Assembly: GCF_018991925.1 (NCBI RefSeq)
Contig: NW_024726235.1
Span: forward strand, 7,595,639-7,659,638
DNA from: Homarus americanus
Taxonomy: Eukaryota > Arthropoda > Malacostraca > Decapoda > Nephropidae
Direction: 5' to 3'
DNA length: 64,000 bases
Shown: positions 36,440-49,200 of the stretch, in pieces
Numbering within the stretch: position 1 is the first letter of the stretch
Layout: every line of letters begins with the position of its first letter
The notes under the pieces: model-generated
Told to the model about the DNA's origin: nothing
Seen by the model: the letters and a program-made list of their open reading frames with translations, nothing else
The model's database searches: none
Program-made: the position numbers and the translations under genes

Positions 36440-39400
36440 ATCTTGTCAGCAGGTGTGGGTCTAGGGAAGGTGTGGATCTAGGGCAGGTGTGGGTCTAGGG
36501 GCAGGTGTGGGTCTAGGGAAGGTGTGGATCTAGAGTAGGCGTGGGTCCAGGGCAGGTGTGGGGTCTCAGGGCAGTTGTGGCTCTAGGGAAGGTGTGGGTG
36601 TAGGGAAGGTGTGGGTTTAGGGCAGGTGGTCTGTGTAAGGTGTGGGTCTAGGGCAGGTGTGGGTCTAGGGCAGGTGTGGGTCTAGGGCAAGTGTGGGTCT
36701 AGGGAAGGTGTGGGTCTAGGCAGGTGTGGGTCAAGGGCAGGGTGGGCGTGGCCTGGAGTAGGTGTGGCTCCAGGACAGGTGTGGGTCTAGGTAAGGTGTG
36801 GGTGTAGGGAAGGTGTGAGCCTAGGGCAGGTGTGGGTCTAGGGCAGGTGTGGGTCTAGGGAAGGTGTGGGTCTAGGGCAGGTGTGGGTCAAGGGCAGGCG
36901 TGGGTCTAGAGTAGGTGTGGGTTCAGGACAGGTGTGGGTCTAGGTAAGGTGTGGGTCTAGGGCAGATGTGGGTCTAGGGCAGGTGTGGGTGGGCAGGTCT
37001 AGGCAGGTGTGGGTCTAGGGCAGGTGTGGGGTCTAAAAGTTGTGGGGTGTAAGGAAGGTGTGGGTCTAGGGCAGGTGTGGGTCTAGGGCAGGTGTGGGTC
37101 TAGGGCAGGTGTGGGTCTAGGGAAGGTGTGGGTCTAGGGCAGGTGTGGGTCTAGGACAGGTGTGGGTCTAGGTAAGGTGTGGGTCTAGGGCAGGTGTGGG
37201 TCTAGGGCAGGTGTGGGGTGGGGCAGGTGTGGGTCTGTGGGTCTGGGCAGGTGTGGGCAGGTCTAGGAAGGTGTGGGTCTAGGGAAGGTGTGGGTCAGGG
37301 CAGGTGTGGGTCTAGGACAGGTGTGGGTCTAGGACAGGTATGGGTCTGGGTAAGGTGTGGGTCTAGGGCAGGTGTGGGGTCTAGGGCAGGTGTGGGTCTA
37401 GGGCAGGTGTGGGTCTAGGGCAGGTGTGGGGTCTAGGCAGGTGTGGGTCTAGGACAGGTGTGGGTCTAGGGCAGGTGTGGGTCTAGGGCAGGTGTGGGTC
37501 TAGGGCATGGGGGTCAGGTAAGGTGTGGGTCTAGGGCAAGTGTGCAGGTGTGGGTCTAGGTAAGGTGTGGGTCTAGGCAGGGGTCTAGGGCAGGTGTGGG
37601 TCTAGGGCAGGTGTGGGTCTAGGGAAGGTGTGGGTCTAGGGAAGGTGTGGGTCTAGGGGTGGGGTCTAGGGCAGGTGTGGGTCTAGGGCTTGGGCAGGTG
37701 TGGGTCTAGGGCAGGTGTGTGGGTCTAGGGCAGGTGTGGGTCTTGGGCAGGTGTGGGTCTAGGGCAGGTGTGGGTCTAGGGCAGGTGTGGGTCTAGGGGC
37801 AGGTGTGGGTCTTGGGCAGGTGTGGGTCTAGGGCAGATGCGGGTCTAGGGGCAGGTGTGGGTCTATGACAAGTGTGTGGGTCTAGGGCAGGTGTGGGTCT
37901 AGGGTGTGGTCTAGGACAGGTGTGGGTCTAGGGCAGGTGTGGGTCTGGGGCAGGTGTGGGTCTAGAGCAGGTGTGGGTCTGGGCAGGTGTGGTCTAGGGC
38001 AGGTGTGGGTCTGTGGGTCTATGGTGTGGGTCTAGGGCAGGTGTGGCAGGTGTGGGTCTATGACAAGTGTGGGTGGGTCAGGGGCAGGTGTGTGGGTCTA
38101 GGGCAGGTGTGGGTCTATGACAAGTGTGGGTCTAGGGCAGGTGTGGGTCTAGGGCAGATGTGGGTCTATGACAAGTGTGGGTCTAGGGCAGGTGTGGGTC
38201 TAGGGCAGATGTGGGTCTATGACAAGTGTGGGTCTAGGGCAGGTTTGGGTCTTGGGCAGGTGTGGGTCTAGGGCAGGTGTGGGTGTGCAGGGCAGGGCAG
38301 GGTGTGGGTCTAAGGTGAGGGGCAGGTGTGGGTCAAGGGCAGGTGTGGGTCTAGGGCAGGTGTGGGTCTATGACAGGGCTAGGGTCTGTGGGTCTGACAA
38401 GTGTGGGTCTAGGGCAGGTGTGGGTCTAGATGGCAGGTGTGGGTCTAGGGCTGGGGTGTGGGTCTATGACAAGTGTGGGTCTAGGGAGGTGTGGGTCTAG
38501 GGCAGGTGTGTCACTATGACAGCCCAGGGCAGGTGTGTCTAGGGTCTAGGGCAGATGTGGGTCTATGACAAGTGTGGGTCTAGGGCAGGTGGGTCTAGGG
38601 CAGGCAGGTGTGGGGTCTATGACAAGTGTGGGGTCTAGGGCAGGTGGGGTCTAGGGCAGATGTGGGTCTATGACATGTGGGTCTAGGGCAGGTGTGGGTC
38701 TAGGGCAGATGTGGGTCTATGACAAGTGTGGGTCTAGGGCAGGTGTGGGTCCAGGGGCAGGTGTGGGTCTAGGGCAGATGTGGGTCTATGACAAGTGTGG
38801 GTCAAGGGCAGGTGTGGGTCTAGGGCAGATGTGGGTCTAATGACAAGTGTGGGTCTAGGGCAGGTGTGGGTCTTGGGCAGATGTGGGTGTAGGGCAGGTG
38901 TGGCTCTGGGGCAGGTGTGGGTCTAGGGCAGGTGTGGGTCTATGACAAGTGTGGGGTCTAGGGCAGGTGGGTCTAGGGCAGATGTGGGTCTATGACAAGT
39001 GTGGGTCTAGGGCAGGTGGGGTGTGTGGGTCTGGGCAGGTGTGGGTCTAGGGCAGGTGTGGGTCTATGACAAGTGTGGGGTCTAGGGCAGGTGTGGGTCA
39101 TGACAAGTGTGGGTCCGCAGGTGTGGGTGGGCAGGTGGGGTCTAGGGCAGGTGTGGGTCATGACAAGTGTGGGGTCTAGGCAGTGTGGGTCTAGGGCAGG
39201 TGGGTCCGGGCAGGGTCTAGGGCAGGTGTGTGGGTCTATGACAAGTGTGGGTCTAGGGCAGGTGTGGGTTCAGGAGCAGATGTGGGTCTATGACAAGTGT
39301 GTGGGGTCTAGGGCAGGTGGGGGTCTAGGGCAGATGTGGGTCTATGACATGTGGGTCTAGGGCAGGTGTGGGGTCTTGGGCAGTGGGGTCTAGGGCAGGT

Positions 39401-39535
39401 GTGTGGGTCTAGGCAGATGTGGGTCTATGACAAGTGTGGTCAAGGGCAGGTGTGGGTCTAGGGCAGATGTGGGTCTATGACAAGTGTGGGTCAGGCAGTG
39501 GGTCTTGGGCAGATGGGTTCTAGGGCAGGTGTGGC
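36440..39535. repeat. 17-bp G-rich minisatellite, about 175 copies
   Basis: The unit is GGGCAGGTGTGGGTCTA. Consecutive units place four G-triplets with loops of 7, 4 and 7 bases, which meets the common G-quadruplex rule (four GGG runs, loops of one to seven). From about 38050 a three-unit order emerges: an ATGACAAGTG variant, then GGGCAGGTG, then GGGCAGATG, giving a 51-bp higher-order repeat. Ragged units with one- to ten-base losses are spread throughout. Confidence 0.95.
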
Positions 39536-39639
39536 TCTGTGAACTAAAACAAAATAGCCTAATGGTGTATTTCATTAAGTCACACAACATTGGGTGATAT
39601 CAACGCCGCCCATATACTAATCTCTGTCACTCTAGAATT

Positions 39640-39722
39640 GGGTGGCGGGGAGGGGTGGCGGGGAGTGTGGCGGGGAGGTGTGGGTGTTGGCGGGTGGGGT
39701 GGTGGGGTGTGGGGTGGCGGGT
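39640..39722. repeat. GGGGTGGCGGGG simple repeat
   Basis: Short G-rich stretch of GTGGCGGGGAGGTG and GGGGTGGTGGGGTG phrases, flanked by two copies of AACGCC(G/A)(C/T)CCA(T/C)A(T/C)A-like sequence near 39601 and 39730. Confidence 0.65.
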
Positions 39723-39802
39723 AAACATCAACGCCATCCACATACTTATCTCTGTACCACACAACACGCATGTAATTTTTTAGTGATTATTGTGACCTTG
39801 TA

Positions 39803-39893
<91 letters not shown>
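39803..39893. repeat. ATT microsatellite
   Basis: About 30 uninterrupted ATT repeats. No non-LTR 3' signature is seen upstream. Confidence 0.97.
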
Positions 39894-39899
39894 TTCCCA

Positions 39900-41340
39900 A
39901 CGATTCCCTAGGTAAAGTAATTAAGTGTCTTCTTATTACTACTATTATTTCTTCTTCTTACTATGAGTGTTCACTGTACGAAGCTTTAGGAATCAATGCA
40001 TTGAGTAACCACCACCATCACGTGTCACAAGAGATGCTGTCCTAGTGTGTGTGTGTGGCAAGCTCTCTCTCAGTGCCCCGAGGTGTTGGCTGGCGGCGGA
40101 GTACACTAACTAATAAATATGAGGAAGGTGCACAGCGGTAGAGTCCTGGAGGAATGTTTATCAGGGTGATCTTTGTGGTGGTTTGTTCACAAGTGATGAT
40201 GGTGAGTGCGGGCGGCGGAGTGTGGCTGGGCAGGTAGACAACACAGGCCTTTATCACCCCTCGACGTCTTGTGCACTTGGCTTGGCCGCCACCGTCAATG
40301 ATGTATGGATGTCTTACTGCCAGGCGGGAGTGTAGATTCATGTACATAACTGTAAGGTTCATACATATGGGGATCTACAGGTATATGGATACTGTGTAGT
40401 TTGAGATGGGTGGCGGTGTGGGTGGGGGGGGGAAGGAGGGTGGAAGATAGGGAGGCTGGCGGTGCCGCGGGATGGAGGGGCTGAGGGGGGGAGGTCAGGT
40501 AGGCCGCGGTGCGGGAGGGCGGCTCACTATCTGTCCACTTTACCTGATGCTTCACTGATTACGTCCCGCCCACAGATGGCATCGCCGCCCACGTTACCTT
40601 TAAAGGCGGCGTGTATGAACACATGACTTCACCGCTAACTAATTGGAACATGTCGAAAATGCACGCCACTGACCTCGTCCTCGGCAGAGTCCCTAAGTCT
40701 AATTTATTCTACCGTCGCAGCTCACACACAACCGTCAAACTTTCCCGCCAGAACACAGTAAATGTTCTGCTTAGTCCTGGAGTCTTGAGGTGGGACAGTG
40801 CAACACGATGGTGCCTGACGGGTGCCAGCCGTGCTCAGGGTGGCAGGGTCAGTGAAGCGGAGGTGGGGGCCAGGGGTCCAGCATTAAGTAGCCAGAGAGC
40901 CGCCACCCGCTGCACCACCAGTGGCCATCACACTCACGTCAGTAACGTTGGTATTCACGGCCATCACCTCCGTCATTGAGGCCTCAGTCACCAAGTTAAT
41001 TATTTAGTGGTGCAGCCACACAGTACAAGACGGAGGAACACGTGGGAACAAGGTAGAACATGGCGGCGCGGGCTGTACAGCCTCCAGTAACTCAGCCGCC
41101 ACAAAGGTAGAGCGCGGCGGCCTGGCGTACCCGGCCATTGAGGAGAATCAGGCACCCGACGGGGACGCCACAAAGCAACAATGGCGTCACAAAATTCTAG
41201 CCTCTTGCCCTCCCGCCATCACCCATACTTAAAACTTCCCACAATCCCCCACAAGTCACCCCCCACCTCCACCTTTGTCACACAAACTGAAAATTAATCT
41301 TCCAGTCACTCCAGAATTTCCGTCCTCGTCACTAAGGCAC
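39900..41340. other. Largest unique stretch near mid-window, CpG-rich at its end
   Basis: Frames at 40042-40362 (minus) and 40611-40979 (plus, no ATG start) are non-repetitive but unrecognised. 41040-41220 is rich in CpG and holds ACATGGCGGCG and CAATGGCGTCAC strings, reminiscent of YY1/CRE-like promoter motifs. I see no exon I would defend. If the window has a hidden single-copy exon, this is one of the more plausible places. Confidence 0.35.
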
Positions 41341-41344
41341 CATG

Positions 41345-43230
41345 GACACCCAGCCTAGCAGCCTACCTCACCACACACACCTGTCATGACACCCAGCCTA
41401 GCAGCCTACCTCACCACACACACCTGTCATGACACCCAGCCTGGCAGCCTACCCCACACACACACACACGCACACCTGTCATGACACCCAGCCTGGCAGC
41501 CTACCCCACCACACACACACCTGTCATACACCCAGCCTGGCACCCTACCCCCACCACACACAACACCTGTCATGACACCCAGCCTGGCAGCCTACCCCAC
41601 CACACACACGCACCTGTCATGACACCCAGCCTAGCAGCCTACCCCACACACACACCTGTCATGACACCCAGACTGGCAGCCTACCCCACACACACCTGTC
41701 ATGACACCCAGCATAGCAGCCTACCACACACACACACACACCTGTCATGACACCCAGCCTGGCAGCCTACCCCACCACACACACACACACCTGTCATGAC
41801 ACCCAGCCTAGCAGCCTTCCCCACCACACACACCTGTCATGACACCCAGCCTGGTAGCCTACCCCACCACACACACACCTGTCATGACACCCAGCCTAGC
41901 AGCCTACCCCCACCACGCACACTGTCATGACACCCAGCCTGAGCCCTCCACCACACACACCTGTCATGACACCCAGCCTAGCAGCCTCCCCACCACACAC
42001 ATCTGTCATGACACCCAGCCTAGCAGCCTACCCCACCACACACACACCTGTCATGACACCCAGCCTAGCAGCCTACCCCACCACACACACCTGTCATGAC
42101 ACCCACAGCCTACCCCACCACACACATCTGTCATGACACCCAGCCAGCAGCCCCCCCCACACACACCTGTCATGACACCCAGCCTAGCAGCCTCCCCCAC
42201 CACACACACACACACCTGTCATGACACCCAGCCTGGCAGCCTGCCCCACCACACACACACACACATCTGTCATGACACCCAGCCTAGCAGCCTACCCCCA
42301 CCACACACCTGTCATGACACCCTACCACACACCCTGTCATGCACCCTACCCCACCACACACCTGTCATGACACCCAGCCACAGCCTCCCCCACCACACAC
42401 ACCTGTCATGACACCCAGCCTAGCAGCCTCCCCACCACACACACACACACCTGTCATGACACCCAGCCTGGCAGCCTACTCCACCACACACACCTGTCAT
42501 GACACCCAGCCTAGCAGCCTCCCCCACCACACACACACACCTGTCATGACACCCAGCCTGGCAGCCTACCTCACCACACACACACCTGTCATGACACCCA
42601 GCCTGGCAGCCTCCCCACCACACACACACCTGTCATGACACCCCAGCCCAGCAGCCTCCCCCACCACACACACACACCTGTCATGACACCCAGCCTGGCA
42701 GCTTACCTCACCACACACACCTGTCATGACACCCAGCCTGGCAGCCTACTCCACCACACACACCTGTCATGACACCCAGCCCAGCAGCCTACCCCACCAC
42801 ACACATCTGTCATGACACCCAGCCTAGCAGCCTCCCCACCACACACACACACCTGTCATGACACCCAGCCTAGCAACCTCCCCCACCACACACACACACC
42901 TGTCATGACACCCAGCCTGGCAGCCTACCTCACCACACACACCTGTCAGACACCCAGCCTAGCAGCCTCCCCCACCACACACACCTGTCATGACACCCAG
43001 CCTAGCAGCACCCCACCACACACATCTGTCATGACACCCAGTAGCAGCCTCCCCCCACCACACACACCTGTCATGACACCCAGCCTAGCAGCCTCCCCCA
43101 CCACACACACACACCTGTCATGACACCCAGCCTGGCAGCCTACCACCACACACACCTGTCATGACACCCAGCCTAGCAGCCCCCCCACCACACACACCTG
43201 TCATGACACCCAGCCTAGCAGCCTCCCCAC
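41345..43230. repeat. 45-bp minisatellite, about 42 copies
   Basis: Each unit has CACCTGTCATGACACCCAGC, then CTAGCAGCCT or CTGGCAGCCT, CCCCACCACA and a CA run of variable length. Length differences come mostly from the embedded CA run. TCATGA is a palindrome kept in nearly all units. Confidence 0.95.
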
Positions 43231-43775
43231 CACACTGGTAACATCAGTCCCTAACTCACGGGGCCGTCAGTGTCACATCCCTGGCTCGAGATAACCAAAC
43301 AACGAAGCCTGGGGGGGGTGAAGGTAAACACGGCACAACGAGAATAAATGAAATGGAATAAATTAAAGAGAAGTGTTACGGTGAAGAAGAAGGCTGATTA
43401 TGCATGACGAGAGGAGAGACAACAGAGATGAGAGGAACACACACAAAACACACACACACACAAACACACCACAACACACACACACACACTCGCTGAACCT
43501 AAGAGAGAAAGATGACTATAAGGAACTTGAGGGAGGTGGCCAAGCATCATTAACAGATAGGTTCTTCTTGCCCTGCCACGGACTGTACACACACACGAGC
43601 ACCACTACAACCTCACTCCACGCCGCCGCCAGCCTCAAGGAGGATACAAGAGGTCAAGGACGTATGGCTGGTCAACTACACCATAAGCTAAATGTGGGAG
43701 GTCAGCCGAGAGGAGAGGGAGGTCACGATAGAGTAAAAGTTGAATTTTTTTTATTGTACACGAACAATCTTGATG

Positions 43776-43776
<1 letters not shown>
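43231..43776. other. Spacer
   Basis: Unique sequence with CA-rich patches at 43438-43492. A plus frame (43400-43855) runs into the CA tract and is unsupported. Confidence 0.5.

Positions 43777-43839
<63 letters not shown>
43777..43839. repeat. CA microsatellite
   Basis: Perfect CA run of about 31 copies. Confidence 0.97.
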
Positions 43840-43929
43840 TACTCCTCTCTTTTAACCCTGATATAGCCCCCAACAGTTCAGGGGAAGTGATCAGAATGAG
43901 GAGAATGGACATTAGACACATTTTAGGCG

Positions 43930-44290
43930 TCAGAAGAGAGGGGTGAGGGGTGAGGGACGGGGGAGGAGGAGGAGGGAGGAGGGAGAGGTTGAAGGAGGGG
44001 AGAGAGGGCGAAGGCGAATGGGTGGGCGAGGTAGGGGACGGTGAGGTCGGGTTAGGTCAGGGCGGATCAGGGTGGGACGGAAATGGAATAGGTAAAGGGA
44101 CGGGTTACAGCGGGGCGGATCAGGGGACAAGTGAGGGTGGCTAGGGTTTATGGTGGGCAGGGGCCGGGTTAAGGCAGGGCAAAGTTAGGGCGGGGCAGGG
44201 TGACAATAGGGCAGGGTGAGGTGAGGTAAAACTAGGGTGGGATTTGGCTAGGGCGGGGTAGGGTGAATTGGGCGGGCGGGGGCACTCCTC
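43930..44290. repeat. G-rich GGGGCGGATCAGGG-type degenerate repeat
   Basis: A purine-rich first part (GGAGGAGGAGG) is followed by loose GGTTA(G/A)GGCAGGGC and GGGCGGATCAGGG phrases. Several G-triplet clusters on the plus strand could support quadruplex formation. Confidence 0.6.
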
Positions 44291-44594
44291 CCATCAGTCG
44301 CCGTGGTGCATCACCCGCCCCACCGCCCGTCACTTCACCCGCCAAATGCCCCGTTCCCACACGTGTTACCAGTCCACCATGTGACGCCCAGGCAGCCGTC
44401 ACCACCAACCTCTGTGACGCCCGACCAGTCACCAGGACACCCAGACATCATGCGGGGGAGGAACCTGTCCAGCCTCCCTTAAGCAACTGACCCCCTGATG
44501 CCCCCACCCTGCCCCCGCCGCCCCTCTGCTGCGCCCCAAAGAGAGGAATTTAAGAGGTTTCCCAAACACATACACACATACAGAAACATACAGA

Positions 44595-44596
<2 letters not shown>

Positions 44597-44637
<41 letters not shown>

Positions 44638-44745
44638 ACACACACACACACACGGATTAAGTCATGATATAAATAGGTATGTGGTGAGAAAGATTAACTA
44701 CAAATGAGTTCATCCATTTTGAAATAACTACTTAACCTGGGAACC

Positions 44746-44821
<76 letters not shown>

Positions 44822-44883
44822 TGCGTTCGTATGTGTGTGTGTCGTGTATGTATCCATGTGTGTGTGCTTGTCGTATATGTATG

Positions 44884-44945
<62 letters not shown>

Positions 44946-45220
44946 TGTGTGTGTGGCTTGTAGTGTGCGTTCGTATGTATCCATGTGTGTGTGTGTGTGT
45001 GTACCAGCTGTCAACACCATCATCTCTCACTGCTGCACCACACAACTCCCTGCATGAGAGACTTAAATAAACACAAACCCTGTACGTGTGAAACGGTCCA
45101 CTGATTATACACGACCCGCCCTCACACACACACACACACACACACGAACGCAAGCACGCACACACATGGATACATACACGAACGCACACACACAAGCATA
45201 CATACACGAACGCAAGCACA
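44597..45220. repeat. GT/CA tracts with a long inverted repeat
   Basis: CA at 44597-44653, GT at 44749-44819 and 44887-44943, then, about 120 bp after the GT side, a CA-rich segment at 45121-45220. Beyond the dinucleotides, the unique string GTGCGTTCG followed by TATGTATCCATG (44966-44987) recurs inverted as CATGGATACATACACGAACG (45166-45185), and GCTTGCGTTCG (44819-44829) recurs inverted at 45144-45154 and near 45201-45210. The arms could fold as an imperfect hairpin with a loop of about 120 bases or more. Confidence 0.8.
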
Positions 45221-45345
45221 CACACAGGGATTTCTATATTGACCAATTTCTTATAAACACATTTCACGTTTTCTCTCGGAGACAAATATATACCACCATT
45301 ATGTAATGTCCGAACGCCAAGGATATCCTGTCCAGTGATACCCCC

Positions 45346-45348
<3 letters not shown>

Positions 45349-45388
<40 letters not shown>
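45349..45388. repeat. GT microsatellite
   Basis: Perfect GT run of about 20 copies. Confidence 0.97.
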
Positions 45389-45392
<4 letters not shown>

Positions 45393-45424
45393 TAGTTTAT
45401 GTATCCTAGCTAGGTGGGTAGTGT

Positions 45425-45850
45425 GTGTTTCCAGGGAGCTTATTGTGTTCCAGGAGGGTAGTGTGTGTTCCAAGGAGGGTAGTGTGTGTTCCAGGAGGGT
45501 AGTGATGTTCCAGGGAGGGGGAGGAGAGAGGAGGGTGAAGGAGGAGAGGGTGAAGGAGGAGGAGGGTGAAGGGAGGGATGGGTGAAGGGGGTAGTGGTCA
45601 CTACCTGGCCTACTGGTTGGTGGTGCCAAGTGAAACCTTCGGCAGGAGTGGGCGTGGCCTTCATGACTCACTCTCGTCCTCCTCCTCCTCCTCCTGCTGG
45701 GGGTGGGGGGAGGGGGGTGGGGAGGAGGGAGGGAGGAGGAGGGGTAGGAGGAGGGAGGAGGTTGCCTCCTCCTCCTCCTCCCTCCTCCTCCTCCTGCTGC
45801 CAAGATGTATATGTACGCTCCTCCTCCTCCTCCTCCCTCCCTCCTTCTTT
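45425..45850. repeat. GGAGGGTAGTGTGTGTTCC repeat and CTC/GGA tracts
   Basis: 45425-45515 has four units of about 24 bp with GTGTGTTCCAGGAGGGTAG. 45515-45600 is GA/GG-rich. 45675-45840 alternates CTCCTCCTCCTC and GGAGGAGGGAGG blocks, which are mutually inverted and could pair. No gene. Confidence 0.75.
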
Positions 45851-45914
45851 ATTCTTCTTCCTCAGTTACTCATCATCTTCTTCACTGTAAACCCAGTGAA
45901 CTGGTGCCTCACGT

Positions 45915-48900
45915 GTCACCAATAAGAGGAGTTACCTACAAGAGGAGTCACCAACAAGAGGGAGTCACCAGCAAGAGGGAGTCACCAGCAAGAGGAGTCA
46001 CCAGCAAGAGGGAGTCACCAGCAAGAGGGAGTCACCAGCAAAAGGAGTCACCAGCAAGAGGGAGTCACCAACAAGAGGAGTCACCAACAAAAGGGAGTCA
46101 CCAACAAGAGGGAGTCACCAGCAAGAGGGAGTCACCAACAAAAGGAGTCACCAACAAGAGGAGTCACCAACAAAAGGAGTCACCAGCAAGAGGGAGTCAC
46201 CAGCAAAGGGAGTCACCAACAAGAGGGAGTCACCAGCAAAGGGAGTCACCAACAAAGGAGTCACCAAAGGAGGGAGTCACCAAAGAGGGAGTCACCAACA
46301 AAAGGAGTCACCAAAGGGAGTCACCAACAAAGGGAGTCACCAACAAGAGGGCGTCACCAACAAGAGGGAGTCACCAACAACAAGGGAGTCACCAACAAAA
46401 GGGAGTCACCAGCAAAGGGGAGTCACCAACAAGAGGGAGTCACCAGCAAAAGGAGTCACCAACAAAAGGGAGTCACCAACAAAGGGAGTCACCAGCAAGA
46501 GGGTCACCAACAAGAGGAGTCACCAGCAAAGGGAGTCACCAGCAAGAGGGAGTCACCAACAAGAGGAGTCAACAGGGTCACCAGAGGGTCACCAGCAAGA
46601 GGAGTCACCAACAAAGGAGTCACCAACAAGAGGGAGTCACCAACAAAGGAGTCACCAGCAAGAGGGAGTCACCAGCAAAAGGAGTCACCAACAAGAGAGT
46701 CACCAGCAAAAGGAGTCACCAACAAAAGGGAGTCACCAGCAAGAGGGAGTCACCAACAAGAGGAGTCACCAGCAAGAGGGAGTCACCAAAAGGAGTCACC
46801 AACAAAAGGGAGTCACCAACAAGAGGAGTCACCAGCAAGAGGGAGTCACCAACGAGCACAACAAGAGGGAGTCACCAACAAAAGGGAGTCACCAGCAAGA
46901 GGGAAGTCACCAGCAAGAGGGGAGTCACCAGCAGAGGAGTCACCAACAAAAGGAGTCACCAGCAGAGGAGTCACCAACAAAAGGAGTCACCAAAAGGGAG
47001 TCACCAGCAAGAGGGAGTCACCAACAGAGGGAGTCACCAGCAGAGGGAGTCACCAGCAAGGAGTCACCAGCAAGAGGAGTCACCAACAAAAAGGGAGTCA
47101 CCAACAAAAGGGAGTCACCAACAAGAGGAGTCACCGCAAGAGGGAGTCACCAACAAAAGGAGTCACCAGCAAGAGGGAGTCACCAACAAGAGGAGTCACC
47201 AAAGGGCACCACAAAGGGAGTCACAACAGGGGAGTCACCAACAAAGAGGGGAGTCACCAGCAAAAGGAGTCACCAACAAAAGGGAGTCACCAAGAGGAGT
47301 CAACAAGAGGGAGTCACCAGCAAGGAGTCACCAGCAAGAGGGAGTCACCAGCAAGAGGAGTCACCAGCAAGAGGGAGTCACCAACAAAAGGGGGAGTCAC
47401 CAGCAAGAGGGAGTCACCACAAGAGGGAGTCACCAGCAAAGGAGTCACCAACAAAAGGAGTCACCAGCAAGAGGGAGTCACCAACAAGAGGGAGTCACCA
47501 GCAAAAGGGGTCACCAGCAAGAGGGAGTCACCAGCAAGAGGGAGTCACCAGCAAGAGGGAGTCACCAACAGGAGAGTCACCAGCAAGAGGAGTCACCAAC
47601 AAAAGGGAGTCACCAGCGAGGGAGTCACCAACAAAAGGGGAGTCACCAGCAAGAGGGAGTCACCAACAAGAGGGTGTCACCAGCAAAAAGGGAGTCACCA
47701 GCAAGAGAGGGAGTCACCAGCAAGAGGGAGTCACCAGCAAGAGGAGTCACCAACAAAGAGGGAGGAGTCACCAACAAAGGGAGCACCAACAAAAGGAGTC
47801 ACCAGCAAGAGGAGTCACCAACAAGAGGGAGTCACCAGCAAGAGGGAGTCACCAGCAAAGGGAGTCATACCAGCAAGAGGGAGTCACCAACAAAAGGGGA
47901 GTCACCAACAAAGGAGTCACCAACAAGAGGAGTCACCAGCAAGAGGGAGTCACCAACAAAGGGAGTCACCAGCAAGAGAGTCACCAACAAGAGGGAGTCA
48001 CCAACAAGAGGAGTCACCAGCAAAAGGGAGCACCAGCAAGAGGGAGTCACCAACAAAAGGGAGTCACCAACAAGAGGGAGTCACCAACAAAAGGAGTCAC
48101 CAGCAAGAGGAGTCACCAGCAAAAGGAGTCACCACAAAGAGGGAGTCACCAACAAGAGGGAAGTCACGAGGGAGTCACCAGCAAGAGGGAGTCACCAACA
48201 AAAGGGAGTCACCAGCAGAGGAGTCACCAGCAAGAGGAGTCACCAGCAAAAGGAGTCACAACAGAGGGAGTCACCAACAAGAGGGAGTCACCAACAAAAG
48301 GAGTCACCAGCAAGAGGAGTCACCAGCAAGAGGGAGTCACCAGCAAGCAAGAGGGAGTCACCAACAAGAGGGAGTCACCAACAAGAGGAGTCACCAACAA
48401 GAGGGAGTCACCAGCAAGAGGGAGTCACCAGCAAGAGGGAGTCACCAGCAAGAGGAGTCACCAACAAGAGGAGTCACCAACAAAAGGGAGTCACCAGCAA
48501 GAGGAGTCACCAACAAGAGGAATCACCAGCAAGAGGGAGTCACCAACAAGAGGGAGTCACCAACAAAAGGAGTCACCAGCAAGAGGAGTCACCAACAAAA
48601 GGAGTCACCAGCAAAGGGAGTCACCAGCAGAGGAGTCACCAGCAAGAGGAGTCACCAACAAGAGGGAGTCACCAACAAGAGGGGAGTCACCAACAAGAGG
48701 GAGTCACCAGCAAGAGGGAGTCACCAGCAAGAGGGAGTCACCAGCAAGAGGGAGTCACCAGCAAGAGGGAGTCACCAACAAGAGGGGAGTCACCAACAAG
48801 AGGGAGTCACCAGCAAGAGGGAGTCACCACAAGAGGGAGTCACCAGCAAGAGGGAGTCACCAGCAAGAGGGAGTCACCAGCAAGAGGGAGTCACCAACAA

Positions 48901-49200
48901 GAGGGAGTCACCAGCAAGAGGGAGTCACCAACAAGAGGGAGTCACCAGCAAAAGGGAGTCACCAACAAGAGGGAGTCACCAGCAAGAGGAGTCACCATCA
49001 AAAGGAGTCACCAGCAAGAGGGAGTCACCAGAAAGGGAGTCACCAGCAAGAGGGAGTCACCAACAAGAGGAGTCACCAGCAAGAGGAGTCACCAACAAGA
49101 GGGAGTCATCAACAAGAGGGAGTCACCAACAAGGAGGGAGTCACCAGCAAAGGGAGTCACCAACAAGAGGGAGTCACCAGCAAGAGAGTCACCAACAGGT
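45915..49200. repeat. 16/17-bp minisatellite, about 200 copies
   Basis: The unit is GGGAGTCACCAGCAAGA (17 bp) or one G shorter (16 bp), with AACAAGA, AACAAAA and AGCAAAG variants. The unit has no plus-strand stop in any frame, so a 1133-codon frame (45805-49206) stays open even though 16- and 17-bp units are mixed and the frame changes constantly. The product would be Lys/Arg/Ser/Gln/Thr/Pro-rich with phrases such as QEGVTSKRESPARGSHQ. It has no domain, no signal peptide and no independent start context, so I do not call it a gene. Confidence 0.95.

Noticed and set aside
40611..40979. 122-codon plus frame as a gene
   Set aside because: No ATG start, no recognised domain and no convincing splice sites; kept only as an unsupported frame in unique DNA.
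41345..43230. CRISPR array
   Set aside because: Repeats have no unique spacers, units are fully tandem, and the sequence is eukaryotic.
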